Assembly (NCBI GenBank): GCA_002428385.1
Contig: DIWB01000037.1
Coordinates: 1-40,558, forward strand
Origin: Bacteroidales bacterium UBA6117
GTDB taxonomy: Bacteria > Bacteroidota > Bacteroidia > Bacteroidales > VadinHA17
Length of the DNA stretch: 40,558 bases
Direction of reading: 5' to 3'
Shown here: in pieces, positions 8,101 to 15,042 of the stretch
Position numbering within the stretch: position 1 is the first letter of the stretch
How the letters are laid out: each line of letters opens with the position of its first letter
The notes under the pieces: model-generated
Seen by the model: the letters and a program-made list of their open reading frames with translations, nothing else
Told to the model about the DNA's origin: nothing
Databases searched by the model: none
Translations under genes and position numbers: made by a program

Positions 8101-9159
8101 ATGAAAAAGATGAATGCGGCTGTTCTGACGCAATACAGGAAAGTCGAGTGGAAACAGGCTGATATTCCTGAGATCAGCGGCAATGAAGTTCTGATCAAAG
8201 TCAGCTATGCCTGTATCTGCGGTAGCGATCAGCATGTTTTTATGGGAGAATTTCATCCTCGAACCACACTGCCGCTTATACAGGGACATGAGTTTGCAGG
8301 CACTGTTGTTGAAACCGGACCCGATGTCAAAAATCACAAGCCCGGCGACAGGATAGCAGTTGATCCCATAATATGGTGTGGTCATTGCCCTGCCTGCCTC
8401 AGGCATCATTACCCCGCATGCACAACCCTGAAGCTGGTCGGCATTGATCTCGACGGCGGTTTCAGCGAGTATATGAAAGTCCCTGAGACAATGCTTTATA
8501 AAGTTACAGATAATATATCCGATGAACATGCTGCCCTGATCGAAGTTCTCTCGATCGGATTTCATGCCTGCAAAAGGGCTAAAGTAAAGGAGGGCGACCG
8601 GGTAGTGATATGGGGCGCCGGTAAGGTCGGACAGAGTATTCTTCAGGCGCTGAGAACCAAAACACAGAATACCGTGATAATGGTCGATATTCTTGACGAA
8701 AGGCTTGCCATTGCTAAAAAAGCATACGGCGATATTCATATAATCAATGCTTTAAAAGTGAATGCAGTCGACAAAGTTAAAGAGCTTACAGACGGAGAAG
8801 GCGTTGATATTGCATTTGAAGCTGTAGGACACACAAAGGATCTGCCGGGTCTGGTAAATCCGGTAAGAGGATGCATTCAGTCAATCAGGGGCGGCGGTAC
8901 CGTCTGCGTTCTTGGTCTGTCATCAGAGCCGTCACCGATAGTAATGAAAGAACTGATCTGGAAAGAAGGCATAATAATGACTTCACGGGTTTCACACGGT
9001 GAATTTGCAGAAACGATTGACAATATGAACAGGGGAACCCTTAAACCTGATGCCATTGTGACCGACATCATGCATCCTTCCGAAACCCAGAAGGCATTTG
9101 AAATGCTTGAAGCGGAACCCCATAAACATCTGAAGATACTGTTAAAATTCAAACAGTGA
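8101..9159 (+). CDS. Zinc-dependent medium-chain alcohol/polyol dehydrogenase
   Basis: I start this protein at the ATG at 8101 (352 aa), because the longer frame begins inside the upstream gene. The GroES-like domain has the catalytic zinc ligands C near CICGSDQHVF and GHEFAGTVVE, and structural-zinc cysteines in DPIIWCGHCPACLRHHYPAC. The Rossmann domain follows with VVIWGAGKVGQSILQAL. This is the sorbitol/threonine dehydrogenase branch (COG1063), which oxidises secondary alcohols of sugars or sugar acids. In the operon it may oxidise the keto-deoxy acid made after lactone opening, as in L-fucose or L-rhamnose breakdown. Its stop overlaps the GTG start of the next gene by four bases. Confidence 0.85.
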   Translation: MKKMNAAVLTQYRKVEWKQADIPEISGNEVLIKVSYACICGSDQHVFMGEFHPRTTLPLIQGHEFAGTVVETGPDVKNHKPGDRIAVDPIIWCGHCPACLRHHYPACTTLKLVGIDLDGGFSEYMKVPETMLYKVTDNISDEHAALIEVLSIGFHACKRAKVKEGDRVVIWGAGKVGQSILQALRTKTQNTVIMVDILDERLAIAKKAYGDIHIINALKVNAVDKVKELTDGEGVDIAFEAVGHTKDLPGLVNPVRGCIQSIRGGGTVCVLGLSSEPSPIVMKELIWKEGIIMTSRVSHGEFAETIDNMNRGTLKPDAIVTDIMHPSETQKAFEMLEAEPHKHLKILLKFKQ

Positions 9160-9995
9160 AGATTGATTCACACCAGCATTTCTGGAAATATAATGCAACT
9201 GATTATGGCTGGATCGACGATCGGATGTCAATCCTGAAACGCGACCGGCTTCCGGACGATCTTGAACCCGCATTGATTGAAGCCGGATTCGCCGGATCGG
9301 TAGCTGTTCAGGCCAGGCAAACCACGGAGGAGACACGCTGGCTCTTAAGCCTCGCCGAAAACCACCATCTCATAAAAGGTGTGGTAGGATGGGTTGACCT
9401 GTGTTCGGAAAGTGATTTAAGAAAGCAACTTGATGAATTCAGCAGATCGGAAAAATTCATCGGAGTGCGCCACGTTGTTCATGACGAGCCTGAAGATAAC
9501 TTCATGCTTCGTGATGACTTCCTTAGAGGGATCAGTATTTTAAAAGAATACAATCTGACTTACGACCTCCTTCTTTTTCCGAAGCATCTGCCGGTTGCCC
9601 GGCTCGTGGTATCAATGTTCCCTGAACAAAAGTTCGTTGTTGATCATATCGCCAAGCCGCTTATTAAGGACAGGGTAACAGATCCCTGGAAAGATGACAT
9701 CGTGATGCTTTCAGAGAATAGCAACGTCTGGTGCAAGCTTTCCGGTATGGTGACTGAAGCGGACTGGCTTAACCACACTCCCGGGGATTTTCGTCCCTAC
9801 CTCGATGTTGTCTTCAATGCCTTCGGACCCGGTCGTCTGATGATAGGCAGCGACTGGCCGGTATGCCTTGTCAGCAGGGCATACCGGGAAGTGATTAATA
9901 TCGTTGAAGAATACATATCAGGAATGCAGGATGAAGTACGGCAAAAAATCCTCGGACTGAATTGCATTGATTTTTACGGTTTGAAAATCACGTAG
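9156..9995 (+). CDS. Amidohydrolase-family lactonase (L-fucono-1,5-lactonase-like)
   Basis: This 279-aa protein starts with GTG overlapping the previous stop (GTGA). It is an amidohydrolase-2 TIM barrel: the first metal-ligand motif is KIDSHQHFW, followed by RHVVHDEP near residue 104, FVVDHIAKP near 165 and the terminal MIGSDWPVC near 228 with the metal-binding Asp. L-fuconolactone hydrolases and related sugar lactonases belong here. Placement after an aldose dehydrogenase supports hydrolysis of a sugar lactone to the acid. A strong hairpin terminator lies just downstream at 10008-10031. The specific lactone is inferred from neighbours. Confidence 0.8.
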   Translation: MKIDSHQHFWKYNATDYGWIDDRMSILKRDRLPDDLEPALIEAGFAGSVAVQARQTTEETRWLLSLAENHHLIKGVVGWVDLCSESDLRKQLDEFSRSEKFIGVRHVVHDEPEDNFMLRDDFLRGISILKEYNLTYDLLLFPKHLPVARLVVSMFPEQKFVVDHIAKPLIKDRVTDPWKDDIVMLSENSNVWCKLSGMVTEADWLNHTPGDFRPYLDVVFNAFGPGRLMIGSDWPVCLVSRAYREVINIVEEYISGMQDEVRQKILGLNCIDFYGLKIT

Positions 9996-10007
9996 TTTCG
10001 GAGCGTT

Positions 10008-10031
10008 GACTCTTCTCGAAAGAGTCTTTTT
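10008..10031 (+). terminator. Rho-independent terminator of the sugar operon
   Basis: A GACTCTT / AAGAGTC stem of 7 bp with a 5-nt loop is followed by TTTTT. It lies 12 bp after the lactonase stop on the plus strand. The T-run touches the stop codon of the convergent heparinase-like gene. Confidence 0.75.
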
Positions 10032-11618
10032 CATCCCTTTGTAAAAACCATGCTGATACTCCCTTTCAATCCCGGATTATTCACCTTCATTCTTACCCTT
10101 GTCACTCCGTTGGGCCAGTATCTCTTCAGTGTCCGGTCAGTAATCTCTATGTACTCAATTTCCGGTGTTAACACTCTTTGATTATATGTCATATTCAAAG
10201 TAAATCCGTCACCCTCAAATTTCAGCAATCCGGGCTTAACCTGGGTGACTTTGCAGTAAGTCATCAGGTTCGAGCTGGTGGGAGCTCCGGTCACCTCCTT
10301 CAGCTCATACTTATCGCTTATCACGAAGTTCCTGCCCCTGTTTAAGGTGTAGGTACGGATCCAGCTGAGTACCTTTGCTCCTTCGGGATAAGCGCCGGCT
10401 ATGTCGGTCGTAAAGTCTGCTGACCTGGCATTGGATGTAAAAGACGAATTCCTGGCCTTAAACGCTTCCCCATCCTTCTGATCGGTCCCGTTTATAACCG
10501 GAAGATTATGATATCCCGATTGCATCGTCCATATTTCATACCGTCGCGAACTGAATGTTTTTGCCACATATTCTTCCCTTCCAAGGTCGATAAGGCAAGG
10601 TTTCCCGTCGAAATACATCAGGCAGGAGCCGATATCATTGTGATTATGGCTCTCGGCATTGAAGCCTCCTTTTGCGCCAAAGAAGAAACCGGAAATACTT
10701 CCTTCCCTGTCTCTTGCTCCTGCAACTTCTGTATCCGGGAACCAGAAACCGGCCACCAGGGCTTCTTCGGCCTCGGCATCGGCGAAATTTATAAAGTAAG
10801 GCGCATGAATGTTTACCTTATAAAAGTAATTTCCCATGTTCTGTATCAGAGGATCATCAAACACATCGAATTTACCGTCAGTTACATCCTTCATTATCTC
10901 GAGGCACTCATATAAAAGTGCTCCCGCGGCTCCCCAATATGAAGGACCCTCGTCGCAGCCCCCGTCGTCGGAATAACCGTTCAGAAACTTATCCAGCGAA
11001 TTCAGTATCTTGTTCACCTGTGCTGTTTTTCTTCCAGGATCTGTTTCCATCAGCAGGTAACTGGTGAGCATATTGTAGTTTATCGACGTAAGGCTCATTT
11101 GCATCCGGCAGTCCCGACCCTGCCTTCCGGGCGCCAAGGTGTGCCGACCAGCCCCACCATGTCTGTTCACTGTAATACCACACTGCATTTACTATCTGGT
11201 CCAGAAACCGGCCTTTGCCTTCGGTCAGCTCACCCATAACGAGAGAAATAAGCGCATTGCTGCAGGCAGAGTAAACACTCTGCCGCCGGTCGCCTGAACG
11301 AATGAATTCGAGATAATCGGTTGCTTTCACAACGGGCCAGTCATAATCAAGATATGCCTCGGCATTTTTTATATACTCCTGCCTGATGTTTCCGGAAAGG
11401 CCTTCCCAGAACTGCCGGTCCTTATACCCAGGAAGTTTATTCCATGTGTTATCGTTTATAATGGCCCCTGGAAGATCAATGGCTTTGGCTTCAGCTGCAA
11501 GAATGTTTCTTTCCTTCGGCTTCGGTTCAGCTTTCAATACGTGGAATACCGGCAGAAGAAAGATCAACAACATGATTGTAAGCAATGATCCGGATTTTGA
11601 ATTAAATTTTCCCATCAT
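10031..11618 (-). pseudogene. Heparinase II/III-like gene, broken by frameshift and apparent internal deletion
   Basis: Two minus-strand frames make up one gene. The N-terminal part (from 11618) has a signal peptide and an alpha-helical toroid segment ending WWGWSAHLGARKAGSGLPDANEP. The C-terminal part continues in another frame from about 11080 with NYNMLTSYLLMETDPG, then GCDEGPSYWGA and the beta-domain motif SHNHNDIGSCLMYFDG with the His residues typical of heparinase II/III lyases. From memory, about 80 residues normally separate GSGLPDA from the NxLTxxLLME helix; here they almost touch, near 11090. So the gene seems to have lost roughly 240 bases plus frame. Unbroken it would be a periplasmic or surface polysaccharide lyase. 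A sequencing or assembly error could explain the frameshift but less easily the missing segment. Confidence 0.75.
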
Positions 11619-11801
11619 GATATAAGTTAAATTTTAATGACGATCAGCAATGATTAATATAATCAGTGTATTGCGGTCAAAATCTTAATTTATTATATTG
11701 TGTTTTTCACAAGTCATGTTTTTACAGGTTTTATTGTTGTTTTATAACATAATATTTTTTAAATTGTGATACTCATAACTTCTCATCAATACCGTTTAAA
11801 A

Positions 11802-12050
11802 ATGGAAATATTAGTAACTCTTCTGATTGGCGCTTTAGCCGGCTGGCTTGGAAGCGTGCTCTATAAGGGCAGCGGTCTTGGCCTTCCTGGCAATATCATT
11901 GTGGGTATTGCAGGAAGCTTTCTGGGTTACTGGCTTCTTGGAAAACTTGGCCTCAGCCTGGGCACAGGCTGGATTGCCGCCGTACTGACCGGGGCAATTG
12001 GAGCTATTATAATTCTGCTCCTGTTCAACCTGATCTTCAGGAAGAAGTAG
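11802..12050 (+). CDS. GlsB/YeaQ/YmgE-family small membrane protein
   Basis: This is an 82-aa protein from the ATG at 11802; a GTG at 11766 would add 12 residues and is less likely. It is almost wholly hydrophobic with three glycine-rich membrane segments: ILVTLLIGALAGWLGSVLYKG, GLPGNIIVGIAGSFLGYWLLG, and WIAAVLTGAIGAIIILLLFNL, ending in a basic FRKK tail. The GxxGNIIVGIxGxxLG segment is the hallmark of the 'transglycosylase-associated' YeaQ/YmgE family, usually linked to general or envelope stress. It stands alone, with a terminator hairpin right after it. Confidence 0.85.
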   Translation: MEILVTLLIGALAGWLGSVLYKGSGLGLPGNIIVGIAGSFLGYWLLGKLGLSLGTGWIAAVLTGAIGAIIILLLFNLIFRKK

Positions 12051-12053
12051 AAA

Positions 12054-12081
12054 CAGGATTCAATATCCTGACCTCTTTTTT
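12054..12081 (+). terminator. Terminator after the YeaQ-like gene
   Basis: CAGGAT / ATCCTG stem with a 5-nt loop, followed by ACCTC and a run of six Ts. A second GC-rich hairpin (CCGCC 12097-12101 / GGCGG 12114-12118) with a T-run at 12125-12131 follows. Confidence 0.6.
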
Positions 12082-12190
12082 GTTTACTGCAATCTGCCGC
12101 CGGTTCAGTTTGTGGCGGAGGGGATTTTTTTGTTCATAACTTGCTGATTTTTCTTACTTGAACAAAGGACTTAATTCCTCAGTTTTTTCT

Positions 12191-12198
12191 TAACTTTG
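12191..12198 (+). promoter_or_regulatory. -7 promoter element of putative RNA copy A
   Basis: TAACTTTG matches TAnnTTTG. The equivalent element stands at the same distance before the second RNA copy. No good -33 TTTG is visible. Confidence 0.55.
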
Positions 12199-12202
12199 AT
12201 TT

Positions 12203-12291
12203 CGGTCAGCGCTTTCAACCTTTCCAATTCTGGAATTTAGCGCAATAAAATACTGATTAACAACTAAACAAACGGGGCGCTGGCTTTCTTT
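12203..12291 (+). ncRNA. Putative small RNA, copy A
   Basis: A ~90-nt element lies between a TAnnTTTG box and a TTTCTTT tract. A closing stem of 10 bp pairs 12205-12214 (GTCAGCGCTT) with 12275-12284 (GGGCGCTGGC), with some G-T pairs. An inner hairpin TTCCA/TGGAA lies at about 12222-12235, and an unpaired A-rich segment ends in AAACGGGG. A second copy 740 bp downstream keeps the same layout with compensatory changes in the closing stem. I do not recognise it as a known family, but a known Rfam member cannot be excluded. It precedes a 64-aa ORF by about 120 bp and could be its leader. Confidence 0.6.
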
Positions 12292-12309
12292 GAGGAACTG
12301 AGGAGGCTG

Positions 12310-12329
12310 CAGCAATTAATAAATTGCTG
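12310..12329. other. Perfect hairpin between RNA copy A and the small ORF
   Basis: CAGCAATT and AATTGCTG form an 8-bp stem with a 4-nt loop. No T-run follows, so it may be a leader structure of the 64-aa ORF. Confidence 0.35.
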
Positions 12330-12414
12330 TGATTTAAGAATATTTTGTCAGGTTATACGTTTAATATGTGTCACCTGCTTATGGATTAGGTACCATAAAG
12401 TAAAACTGGCAACT

Positions 12415-12609
12415 ATGGAAACACAGGAATTGAACAAAGGAGTCAGGATAAGCCCCTACAAGCTTAGCCTGGAAAAACAACTCGAGGAAAACGCCAGAAG
12501 GCTCAAAGAACACTATCTGAGGATTCAGAGCCAGATCAGGGAAAAAGAACAACTGAAGAAAGAACAACAGAAGCAGGAAGCCACAAACTTCGTCTGCGAC
12601 TGGCAGTAG
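12415..12609 (+). CDS. Small coiled-coil protein, unknown function
   Basis: This 64-aa protein has no signal peptide and is rich in Lys, Glu and Gln. Residues about 15-56 (KLSLEKQLEENARRLKEHYL and on to EQLKKEQQKQE) form one long amphipathic helix with coiled-coil heptads; the tail is NFVCDWQ. I recognise no family. It lies between two similar putative small RNAs and has no close protein-coding neighbour. The composition is coherent and the helix is clear, but a 64-codon frame could be chance. Confidence 0.5.
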   Translation: METQELNKGVRISPYKLSLEKQLEENARRLKEHYLRIQSQIREKEQLKKEQQKQEATNFVCDWQ

Positions 12610-12654
12610 TTTTTTAACAATATTGAAGTCCCTCCCGTTTCAGGACCCTCTTGC

Positions 12655-12690
12655 AGAAGAAAGTCGTCCAGGTCATGCAAGTCGTGCAGG
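12655..12690. repeat. Short 9-bp-periodic repeat
   Basis: The stretch around 12663-12692 reads GTCGTCCAG, GTCATGCAA, GTCGTGCAG, GTC in 9-bp phase. It belongs to a gene-free stretch (12610-12930). Confidence 0.45.
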
Positions 12691-12743
12691 TCTAAAGCAA
12701 TAAGTACCCCTAAAAACATATCGTTTCAGGTAAAATAATTGTT

Positions 12744-12772
12744 GTAAAACGATAAGCAGGATATCGTTTTAC
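12744..12772. other. Perfect 11-bp inverted repeat
   Basis: GTAAAACGATA (12744-12754) and TATCGTTTTAC (12762-12772) are separated by 7 nt. A further TATCGTTT lies at 12718. No T-run follows, so it may be an operator-like site or the remnant of a mobile element rather than a terminator. Confidence 0.5.
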
Positions 12773-12929
12773 GATAAATATTCGTGAGTTTGAGCATTAG
12801 CTATCAGCCGTTTTTCATTGCAAATGACCGGCATGATCTGGACCTTGCAGTACCTTAATGACCAGTCCAATTGTTAATAACTTTGTTTAATTGTTATTTA
12901 ATTGACTTAATCATTAAAACATCTATCTC

Positions 12930-12937
12930 TAAATTTG
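12930..12937 (+). promoter_or_regulatory. -7 promoter element of putative RNA copy B
   Basis: TAAATTTG matches TAnnTTTG and sits at the same distance before the closing stem as in copy A. A TTG at 12902-12904 is somewhat far for a -33 element. Confidence 0.5.
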
Positions 12938-12941
12938 ACCT

Positions 12942-13034
12942 CGGCCAGCACCCATTCGCACTTTCCTGCTCTGGAAATTGTATTTGACTAACATAATTGA
13001 TTAATGCTGATAAAACGGGGTGCTGGCTTTCTTT
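12942..13034 (+). ncRNA. Putative small RNA, copy B
   Basis: This is a paralogue of copy A. The closing stem pairs 12944-12953 (GCCAGCACCC) with 13018-13027 (GGGTGCTGGC) in ten Watson-Crick pairs. Relative to copy A, T-G pairs became C-G and a G-C became A-T, so pairing is kept while sequence changes. The inner TTTCC/GGAAA hairpin, a conserved unpaired TGATTAA, and AAACGGGG before the 3' arm are shared, and the element ends with the same TTTCTTT. No ORF follows closely; the duplicated palindromic block begins instead. Confidence 0.6.
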
Positions 13035-13039
13035 ATTAT

Positions 13040-13655
13040 ACAGACACACTTACCAGTCTACTCTTTGTTCACTTCTACTTCCCCAGGGGTGCTTGTCCAC
13101 TGCCTGGGCAAAGGACTCGTTTTGGATAATCATTACCCATTCAGGAGATCCCGCATCCCGGAATTGAAAACCGGGATGCGGGATGACATGGTGTCTGGTG
13201 ATCATGGGGGGGGTGAGGCCGCGGCGAGAAATGCAAGATTGTCTTTTTTTTGAAGTCCTTGCCTCTCGCCGCGGCCTCACCCCATGCTACCCCCAGGGGT
13301 GCCTGTCATCCCTCGCCGGTTGATACCGGATAAATTGAACCATCCTTACCTTCGAAGACATTCAACGCGGAAAAAGAATAATCAAGGAATAGTTAGGCGA
13401 GGGATCCCAATCTGGTATACAGACACATACCCTTCGGGAGGGTTAGTGGTTGGTGTTGCAGAAATAAATAAGCTATTCTTGAAAAAGCATGCCCATTCAG
13501 GAGATCCCGCATCCCGGAATTGAAAACCGGGATGCGGGATGACATGGTGCCTGGTGAACATGGGGGGTGAGGCCGGATAAATTGAACCATCCTTACCTTC
13601 GAAGACATTCAACGCGGAAAAAGAATAATCAAGGACCACCCAGGCGAGGGATCTC
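13040..13655. repeat. Duplicated block of palindromic repeats
   Basis: Two related units occupy this gene-free stretch. A segment at 13137-13221 recurs at 13491-13575; it holds a 14-bp perfect stem (ATCCCGCATCCCGG and its complement) with a 9-nt loop. A second segment at 13326-13388 recurs at 13573-13635. In unit 1 the two segments are separated by 107 bp that unit 2 lacks, with CCG at both edges. Those 107 bp contain a long hairpin. The right end runs into the truncated barrel gene. No transposase is visible. Confidence 0.75.
13210..13283. repeat. Long hairpin with a 20-bp perfect stem
   Basis: Arms 13210-13229 and 13264-13283 are perfect complements around a 34-nt loop that contains an eight-T run. 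It is part of unit 1 of the repeat block and is missing from unit 2. Confidence 0.7.
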
Positions 13656-14140
13656 ATCGCGGAAATAGTAACGCCCCCCGACAAACCAGGACCAGGCAAT
13701 ATGACTGGCAGAATCTTCATAACTATCGTAGGGATCGCCCGTTTCCTTCACATTAACAATATCATAGCCAAGCAAAAGCCCTGAGTATGTATCAAGCTTA
13801 TCAACCAGGGGATAGTGAAAATTACCCCTCACTCCGATAATTGTGTTCGTGTACTGCGCCCTGTAATTTGAGAACTGCCATTTGTAGGAAAGAAATGCCA
13901 GTATGGTACGACACCAACCGAACCTTTTTCAAGAACATGATCAGTAACCCCTACCTCGACCGAAGCTGAAAGGGGAGGTATGACCATCCTGTTGTAGGTG
14001 CTCGAAAAAACCGTGGTACCTACTCCCAGTCCTGCATTGAAAACCTTGCTCCCTTTTATAAACACCGGCTGCTGGCCATCCATTTGTGCAAAAATAAAAA
14101 ACGTACCTGCAATAAGAAGTAATAATTTTCTCATAGCCAT
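13655..14140 (-). pseudogene. Outer-membrane beta-barrel protein gene, frameshifted and truncated
   Basis: From the ATG at 14140 the N-terminal half has a signal peptide (MAMRKLLLLIAGTFFIFAQMDGQ) and a barrel start (KVFNAGLGVGTTVFSST, PPLSASVEVGVTDHVLEKGSVGV). Barrel-like sequence then continues in another frame (AFLSYKWQFSNYRAQY, then GVRGNFHYPLVDKLDTYSG, ending SWFVGGRYYF). The frame changes near 13905-13915. The last two strands and terminal aromatic residue are missing: after RYYF the reading frame runs into the palindromic repeat block. The pieces resemble the roughly 180-200-residue opacity-type outer-membrane barrels common in Bacteroidota. One indel could be a read error; loss of the 3' end at a repeat boundary suggests a genuine pseudogene. 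Confidence 0.75.
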
Positions 14141-14233
14141 TTGAATTTATGGGTTAAAAATAGTTCCGTTGTAAAACATAGCTAACGGAAAAATTGTTCG
14201 AAAACCTGAAAATATCAAACACTGCTTCAGGCA

Positions 14234-14944
14234 CTAACCGCCAAAGATAAGAAACATCCCGGCTGCAAGTGCGGCGCCGATCATCGGACCGACTATCGGA
14301 ACCCATGAGTATTTCCAGTCGCTGTTCCTTTTGCCATGAATGGGAAGCAGAAAATGCATTATCCTGGGACCGAAGTCACGGGCCGGGTTTATCGCGTAAC
14401 CTGTGGGACCTCCCAGCGACAATCCTATACCCAGAACAACCAGAGCCACCGGAAGTGCATTAAGGGCGCCCAGACCGACCTCAGGCTCGGCCATGTAAAG
14501 TACTGCCAGGGCAAGAACATAGGTGCCGATTATCTCGGTGAGCATATTATACCAGTAACTTCTGATGTTAGGCATGGTACTGAACACGGCGAGTTTTGAA
14601 TCAGCATCCCCGGTAGCATCAAAATGTTTCTTGTATGCCAGCCAGGTCAGACCTGCACCGAACATTGCTCCAAGGACCTGGGCAAGTATGTACAAAGGCA
14701 CTTTTGCCCATGAGAATTTATGGGCAATGGCAAGAGCCAGGGTCACAGCCGGATTCAGATGAGCCCCGCTTACAGAGGCAGATATCAGTACCCCGGTAAA
14801 AACACCGACGGCCCACCCGAAGGTTATTACTATCCAGCCGCCATTATTCCCTTTTGTCTTGTTGAGTAGAACGTTTGCCACTACGCCGCATCCAAAGACA
14901 AGGATCATGGCTGTTCCGAAAAATTCAGCAAAGAATTGGTTCAT
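14234..14944 (-). CDS. glpF: Glycerol facilitator / aquaporin (MIP family)
   Basis: This 236-aa membrane channel has six membrane segments and both NPA boxes: HLNPAVTL at residue 64 and INPARDFGPR at residue 188. The Asp after the second box and the GGPTGYAINPARDFGPR segment fit glycerol facilitators rather than water channels. It follows glpD and glpK on the same strand, so it would bring in glycerol for phosphorylation by GlpK. The 98-bp gap after glpK is nearly filled by a heptamer repeat array that reaches its start codon. Confidence 0.9.
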   Translation of the reverse strand: MNQFFAEFFGTAMILVFGCGVVANVLLNKTKGNNGGWIVITFGWAVGVFTGVLISASVSGAHLNPAVTLALAIAHKFSWAKVPLYILAQVLGAMFGAGLTWLAYKKHFDATGDADSKLAVFSTMPNIRSYWYNMLTEIIGTYVLALAVLYMAEPEVGLGALNALPVALVVLGIGLSLGGPTGYAINPARDFGPRIMHFLLPIHGKRNSDWKYSWVPIVGPMIGAALAAGMFLIFGG

Positions 14945-15029
14945 GGGTTGATTGGTTTATGGTTTATGGTTTATGGTTTATGGTTGCTGCGGGATGCGGT
15001 GTGCGGTACGCGGTACGCGGTTCGCGGCG
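14943..15029. repeat. Heptamer array between glpK and glpF
   Basis: After two 8-bp units come ATGGTTT three times, ATGGTTG, CTGCGGG, ATGCGGT, GTGCGGT, ACGCGGT twice and TCGCGGC, all in 7-bp phase. The unit drifts from AT-rich to GC-rich while the period holds. It overlaps the glpF start codon complement. Confidence 0.7.
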
Positions 15030-15042
15030 TTGCTCACTCCTC

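Noticed and set aside
13020..13523. Small frames in the palindromic repeat block
   Set aside because: Several frames share peptides only because the DNA repeats; none resembles a protein.
13040..13655. CRISPR array
   Set aside because: The repeats are two long imperfect units with internal palindromes, not short regularly spaced repeats with unique spacers, and no cas genes are present.
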